A program made the position numbers and the translations under genes. This document shows positions 6,776 to 10,906 of a stretch of DNA of 10,906 nucleotides, piece by piece. This DNA is from Cephalothrix simula (Eukaryota; Nemertea; Palaeonemertea; Archinemertea; Cephalotrichidae). The stretch is taken from contig JAXIUW010212953.1 in the NCBI GenBank assembly GCA_035591015.1, positions 1 to 10,906 on the forward strand, written 5' to 3'. The notes beneath the pieces are model-generated. The model saw nothing but the letters and a program-made list of their open reading frames with translations, was not told where the DNA came from and did no database searches. The number at the start of each line of letters is the position of its first letter. The first letter of the stretch is position 1.

Positions 6776-6863
6776 TTGATTCAATGCCGAATTTTCCTTA
6801 ATCCCCCCCCCCTCAGTGAAGTTCTGTTCAATACCCCAGTTAGTCAAATCGGCATTGAATCAA
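6776..6863. repeat. 15-bp perfect inverted repeat around a C10 tract
   Basis: TTGATTCAATGCCGA at 6776-6790 and its exact reverse complement at 6849-6863 flank 58 bases that include a run of ten C residues (6803-6812). Partial matching continues outside the arms (CCAGC against CCAAC). This is compatible with a small decayed terminal-inverted-repeat element. No coding frame with a known domain lies inside. Confidence 0.5.
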
Positions 6864-7430
6864 GGTTGGGTTAGGAACCAGTTGATGCATCTATTTAAAA
6901 AGCCTTTAGTGATCTTTAGAAAACCTTTTCTATGAGCCATCAGTTCTTTATTGTAAAAAAAAGGAATGTTTATTCACTCGGAAATAAATATGGATTGCTA
7001 GGAGCCGGAAGGCATGCAGTTATTAGCATTTTCATGTGAGAGCAGGAATCAAATATTTGGTCACCTTTCACGATATGGAAAAGTGTTTGCCCAAAAGATA
7101 TTTGATACAAAAGTAAACTTTTAGATCTTTTTAGTCATGTTTTTTATGTTGGATGCTGAAACTTTTCTTGTATCCATTTTTAAGATCTTAAAAAATTTGG
7201 AATTTGATTGCCGCGAAGAAAGTGCCTTGGCAAATATGATATGTAGAGTACAAATGTATTTCCACTTTATATCTATATATCTAATATTTCAGCTTCAAAC
7301 TTTCTACCTTAGAGTGATCTTGAGTCGAGTCTTTTCTGTGCTCGCTTTGCAAGTTTAAAGTCTGGATACGCAGCACTGAAACAATGGTGTTTACAATTAT
7401 AGTGTAGAAGATGATGAAGATTGCATTGCA
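6864..7430 (+). other. Intron 4, central stretch: no gene seen
   Basis: I see no gene, clear repeat or structured element in this interval. A 73-codon plus-strand frame at 7137-7358 is Leu/Phe-rich with no recognisable motif and is probably fortuitous. Confidence 0.5.
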
Positions 7431-8099
7431 CTAGACCCTGTGTATATAACCTTTGTTTACCTTCTTTTCTTCCAGTTCAACCTTCACTTCACTTCTTAAT
7501 TTTAAGCAAACTATTAAGTGCTGTTGTGCATTGGATGATTCATTCTTGAAATTACTGATTTCAACTTGAAAATCAATCGACTCATTAGTTTTAACATGAT
7601 GAACATTTCGAAACATTACCTGCAGCTGTACTCTTACACTTGTGGTTGTTGCGAATACACAGTTTGTTACTGATTAAATAAACACAACTCGCTACTTCCA
7701 ATCGTTCAGTTCAATGCTTGCAAACTGGTCGGTTGTTGGTATCCGATCTTCCAAATCTATAATCACTGTGAGCTAATTACCAAAACGATACCTCTCCGTC
7801 TCACTTCTTACACTTACAGAAGAATGGTTGCCTTATTTTGGTTGGTGAACTATGATCTCAGTTATTGTCCCCAGACACGAACTGCTGAAGTGGAAACTCA
7901 CCAATGCTTTATTGGCTTCGTTGCATTTCTCCTTCACTGCGTTAAGAATTTCCTGGCTCAAGGAGTGTTTGAGGGGCCAATGTAAAGATAGTGGCTGTGA
8001 AATTATCATTATAGTGCCACCTGGTGAAAAATGGTTAACCACTCTTTGTATCTGCACAACAAATTCATTTCATATTACATGTACACTCTGTAGTCTTCA

Positions 8100-8118
8100 T
8101 GACCTTCCAGGAAGGTCA
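8100..8118. promoter_or_regulatory. Palindrome with everted TGACCT/AGGTCA half-sites
   Basis: TGACCTTCC and GGAAGGTCA pair as 9-bp arms around a single A. The outer hexamers are nuclear-receptor half-sites in everted orientation with a 7-base spacer. The segment lies inside the reverse-strand relic, so it may simply be sequence chance in dead coding DNA. Confidence 0.25.
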
Positions 8119-8268
8119 CCAACTGGAATGTTACCAGCATCATTATCGTTGCTGATAAATGTATCACATTTCATTTGTCTTGTCCAATGATGGTAGGAGC
8201 AAAATTTAGAATTTTTGAATTTGCAACGGTAAACCTAATCATTAATATTAATGATGGACCTTAAAGTG

Positions 8269-8282
8269 AGGTCATTTGACCT
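8269..8282. promoter_or_regulatory. Inverted AGGTCA half-sites, spacer 2
   Basis: AGGTCA, TT and TGACCT form an inverted repeat of nuclear-receptor half-sites, with a further GACCTT at 8257-8262. Together with the site at 8100-8118 and a weaker TGACCT-C-AGGTCT at 8847-8859, three such pairs lie within 760 bp of intron 4. The matches are direct; receptor binding is speculative. Confidence 0.25.
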
Positions 8283-8764
8283 TATGATCTATTTCCATGC
8301 GATTTAAAATTTCAGTTTAAGAGTTTGTCTTATTTTTGTCCAATCCTGGTAATTTGCTTGTTAGAAACTGCTCATTTTATCAGACTGACACCAAAGATGA
8401 ATTACTTCTTCCATGGACATCCATCTTAGATAAACAATTCATTGTCCTGTTCTTTCAAATGATCAGAAGACAATACATTCTCTACATTGGAAACGAAGCC
8501 CGTGTCTATGTTTTCCAAGATGAATTTATGTCATCTTAGGATTATCCATCCAATTACTCGCCGCAGGTTGCCATATTATCAGAATCCATGAGGCACTGCA
8601 TAAATTAGGCTGTCAAAATGTCAATATTTTAAGCCGTCAGCTATAAGGCGGATATTTGATCATAACTGTATGAATTTTATAATTTCTTATATAGGAGATT
8701 AACGTGCCGCACTATATTCAAGACGCTTAAAATATTCCTTGCGTAGAAAAGGTCCACCCTTAAG

Positions 8765-8793
8765 TGGTTATCCCGTCTAATGGTTATTCCGTC
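8765..8793. repeat. Two-copy 16-bp tandem repeat
   Basis: TGGTTATCCCGTC (8765-8777) and TGGTTATTCCGTC (8781-8793) are offset by 16 bases and differ at one position. This is a short local duplication within intron 4. Confidence 0.5.
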
Positions 8794-9570
8794 AATGAAA
8801 GTTTAGAGTTTAGGTGATTGAGATAATTAACCTTCTCGTGTGGTGATGACCTCAGGTCTGGCAATTTTTCGGGACATCTGCCATCATTCTGGCCTGGTAA
8901 GTTTGATGTAGGTTAATGGGGAAGAATCTTAACTGTCCCAACTGATGGAAATGCTGACATGGATCTTCATGGTTATTATGCGACAGCCAAATTCAATTGG
9001 AGTTTCATATAGAGGTTGTTTATGATTCAAGAACTCCATGATACTTCTTGATACCCAAGCACAATTGGCAATGCGAGAAAATAAAGTAGCACCACAGTGT
9101 CAACTGTCAACTATTGTTTAAATTATAGGAGGCAGTTTCTCCAATCGAATTTTCTTCTTGATACAGACACACTTGTACGTAGAATATATTTCAAAGATAA
9201 TACTCAAGCAGTTTGGTGAACTAGATCACCAGTTTATCACGTCTTAACTGCATTCATCTTTGTCATTAATCGTCTCAACAAGAAAAAGGTTTCTGAGTTT
9301 TATAAATGTCTTAAGCTACAATATAATTTACATTTAGTAAATTAGATTCAGTATCCCGGAGTAGGAAATGTCTTCATAAATATTCTAGTGCACGTTTTGT
9401 ATATTGTAGTCTGGAATGATTCACCTTCTGATGACATTGCTGGTAAAATGTTCTAACTGATAACTTGTCTCTACTTTCTTGTTTTTTGTGCGAAGACAAA
9501 TTCATTCCGACTGTGTTGGTTCCTGTCACTATCAGGGATATGTCAGGCTTGGGAGTTAACACACCGTTGG

Positions 9571-9585
9571 GGTTGTCAGACAACC
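9571..9585. repeat. Perfect hairpin before the minisatellite
   Basis: GGTTGTC, A, GACAACC forms a perfect 7-bp stem. It is followed at once by a G/C-rich CCCCGGGCGGGGGG tract. It marks the change from the reverse-strand relic to the minisatellite and could be an element boundary. Confidence 0.4.
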
Positions 9586-9639
9586 TCAGACCCCGGGCGG
9601 GGGGTGTGTCGCTGTCAAACGACCAAAAGAAAAATTAAA

Positions 9640-10066
9640 TGACATTCAGATAAATTGATGGTACCCGACAAATTTTGCAAAAAAATTTATCTGATGTCAG
9701 ATAAATTGGGTAGTATCAAGAAAATTTTGTCAAGTCATGAAAAATTTGTCTGACGTCAGATAAATTGGGTGGCATCAAGAAAATTTTGTCATGTCAAGAA
9801 AAATTTGTCTGTCGTTAGGTAATTTGGGTGGTCTAAAAAATCTTTTTCATAAAATTTATCTGACATCGGATAAATTGGCTGGTATCAAGAAAAAAATTGT
9901 CGCGTAATATAAAATTTTGGAAAAAATGTCAAGAAAGCCAAGAATTTTTAGTGGGTGTTCTTGGCCAGTGTCATTTTATTTTATTTTATGTCTGGTAAAT
10001 TGGGTGGTCTCCTTGGCCGGTGTCAGATAACTTTACCAAATGTCAGATAATTTGTGTGGTGGATGT
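9640..10066. repeat. Minisatellite of 51-59 bp units (core GTCAGATAAATTGGGTGG)
   Basis: Unit starts at 9640, 9692, 9751, 9810 and 9861 are spaced 52, 59, 59 and 51 bases. Each unit reads approximately TGACRTCAGATAAATTGGGTGG, then ATCAAGAAAATTTTGTC, then an AAAATTTGTC-type tail. The 51/52 and 59 lengths reflect loss or gain of an internal segment. More degenerate copies follow (TGTCTGGTAAATTGGGTGG at 9989, TGTCAGATAA at 10021 and 10041), with a small TTTTA run near 9972-9988. The unit at 9751 contains an exact TGACGTCA. It is intronic and probably variable in copy number. Confidence 0.8.
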
Positions 10067-10274
10067 CAAAACCCAATTTTCAACAAAACAACGCTAGGTG
10101 TTTGAGGACAACCCCCCAATATCAATATTATCATATTAAGACAGAAGCCAGAGGCTCTGCAAAGTGGATTTAGTCCTGAACTGAAACTTGGGAGTTTCAC
10201 CACAGCAGAACTGCGCCCATCCCACTTTTTGAAATACTTTTTTTAGGTTATAAGACCTTTTTGGTTTTTTACAG
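10067..10274 (+). other. gro: Intron 4, right end
   Basis: This is intronic sequence leading to a pyrimidine-rich acceptor (TTTTTGGTTTTTTACAG) for exon 5. Intron 4 as a whole spans 5620-10274, is 4,655 bp long and is in phase 0. Confidence 0.8.
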
Positions 10275-10337
10275 ACTGAAATTGCCAAACGTCTAAATGC
10301 CATATGTGCTCAAGTTATTCCTTTCCTTTCTCAAGAG
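10275..10337 (+). CDS. gro: Groucho/TLE corepressor, exon 5 (Q domain)
   Basis: The 63-bp exon encodes TEIAKRLNAICAQVIPFLSQE, the conserved second amphipathic helix of the Q domain (EI.KRLN.ICAQVIPFLSQE in the family). It is phase 0 on both sides, with acceptor TTTTACAG and a weaker GTTTGT donor. The family continues with a Gln-rich segment leading into a helix and the GP region. No exon for that segment is visible in the remaining 569 bases, so it lies beyond the window. Confidence 0.95.
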
Positions 10338-10906
10338 GTTTGTATATCGACTTTCATTAAAATATTGAAGAATGTTTAGGGAATGAGACTTTTGAGACTT
10401 TAAACCCTGGGCTTTAAACCACATGATTTGGGAATAGATCGTGATTGGCTGAATGTCTAGATACCATCATTAGACTTTTGGGATTCAAAGGCTTGCTTCT
10501 TTGAATACTGATATATTCCCTTTTTTATTATATTGCCATTTCGGGACCGCACCTTGTTAAGAAGACATGAAATCTTCAGTGTTTCCATGGTATTAATTAT
10601 TTAAATTAAAGCAGCCATGCCTTTCTCAGGAGGTAAGGGGAGGGGGTATTTAACCATCAATAAATCTAAATTGTCATATGATGTTATCTGCATGTTTTAG
10701 GGACTTGTATGTCTTGTATATTGTTTGGACGTCTTTATAATAGACAGGTCTGAGGGCAAAAAAATTGACACAGGGGTGTGTCTAACTTTCCTCATCGGTT
10801 TATAAGGTAATTTTGTCCGCTGAATCCGGATCCGCCGTATACAAGAGCGGATTTTGAATATTAGTGGCCGATTTCGGCCATTTTCAAAATGGCCCTTTTT
10901 CGGCCA
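10338..10906 (+). other. gro: Intron 5 of Groucho/TLE (partial)
   Basis: The donor is GTTTGT; the acceptor is outside the window. Short direct repeats occur near the left end (GAGACTTT twice, CTTTAAACC twice around 10386-10420), and GGCC palindromes crowd the right edge. No exon is recognised. Confidence 0.7.
10865..10906. repeat. Overlapping GGCC palindromes at the window edge
   Basis: TGGCCGA-TT-TCGGCCA (10865-10880) overlaps GGCCATTTT-C-AAAATGGCC (10876-10894), and a further TTTTTCGGCCA ends the window. Each is a perfect inverted repeat with a 1-2 base centre. The series may continue to the right, so this could be the edge of a palindromic repeat or foldback element. Confidence 0.6.

Larger units (their letters stand above)
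7431..9583 (-). pseudogene. Decayed reverse-strand coding relic, possible endogenous L-protein fragment
   Basis: The minus strand shows protein-like stretches broken by stops and frameshifts. One frame from about 8190 to 7431 has about seven stops in 253 codons, where base composition predicts roughly 17. A second frame, 9099-8827, has 91 codons with two internal stops (it includes CAWVSRSIMEF and YETPIEFGCRIIT). A third, 9583-9374, is open for 69 codons, and a neighbouring frame appears to continue it after a shift. At about 8030-7840 the translation shows SPGGTIMI and, some 40 residues later, FHFSSS then TEI. In the methyltransferase domain of mononegavirus L proteins a GG turn and hydrophobic strand are followed by an FSSxxxxE-type motif. 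About 715 codons overall would suit the C-terminal third of such a protein. The catalytic lysine expected after the GG strand is not apparent. It is clearly non-functional. The coding-relic call is moderate and the viral identity weak; an unrelated decayed gene is the alternative. Confidence 0.3.

Noticed and set aside
6626-6847. 73-codon minus-strand frame in intron 4
   Set aside because: It overlaps the inverted repeat and C10 tract, has no recognisable domain, and most of its acidic, Asn-rich look could be composition.
7852-8190. 112-codon plus-strand frame, the longest in the window
   Set aside because: It lies opposite the reverse-strand relic, and its Leu/Cys/Ser-rich product has no recognisable domain. 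It is best explained as the shadow of the antisense coding remnant.
10338-10906. Next Groucho/TLE exon (Gln-rich segment following FLSQE)
   Set aside because: I looked for a HQQQV-like frame behind an AG acceptor and found none; it must lie beyond the window.

Overview
This window is intronic, AT-rich genomic DNA from an animal, almost certainly an invertebrate bilaterian. It holds the 5' part of one recognisable gene on the + strand: a Groucho/TLE transcriptional corepressor. Five short exons with canonical GT..AG boundaries and mutually compatible phases (1367-1387, 1776-1873, 4774-4837, 5575-5619, 10275-10337) encode 97 residues. These run from the MYP start through most of the N-terminal Q (tetramerisation) domain. 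The next exon of the Q domain lies beyond the right edge. The sequence does not fix the phylum; the protein would suit an echinoderm, hemichordate or lophotrochozoan.

Layout. 1-598: non-coding upstream DNA with short GC-rich repeats, two perfect palindromes, a CRE, and a long imperfect AT-rich foldback at 419-522. 599-1133: the presumed promoter, with six CACGTG E-boxes in 422 bp, a CCAAT box and a CArG/TATA-like element, plus one CACGCG-type site. About 1110-1366: presumed 5' UTR, followed by exon 1. Intron 1 (388 bp) contains a possible in-phase alternative first exon. Intron 2 (2.9 kb) is a patchwork of repeats: a TCCCGAT-rich element, a small TTAA-flanked foldback, a GT microsatellite, and an array of TTAAGCATACA-type units split by a 313-bp MITE-like insertion. 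Intron 3 (737 bp) has one hairpin. Intron 4 (4.65 kb) holds several hairpins, a stop-ridden reverse-strand coding relic (about 7431-9583) and a 51-59 bp minisatellite. The visible part of intron 5 ends in iterated GGCC palindromes.

Functionally there is one gene. Its product is a nuclear corepressor that is recruited by Hes/Hey, Runx, Tcf and Fox-type DNA-binding proteins. Hes/Hey proteins can bind the CACGTG/CACGCG words that cluster in its promoter, so a feedback loop is a testable idea. The most intriguing unexplained structure is the reverse-strand relic in intron 4. One segment has a glycine-rich turn and an FSSS..TE motif that recall the methyltransferase region of non-segmented negative-strand RNA virus L proteins. 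I treat it as a possible ancient endogenous viral element at low confidence.
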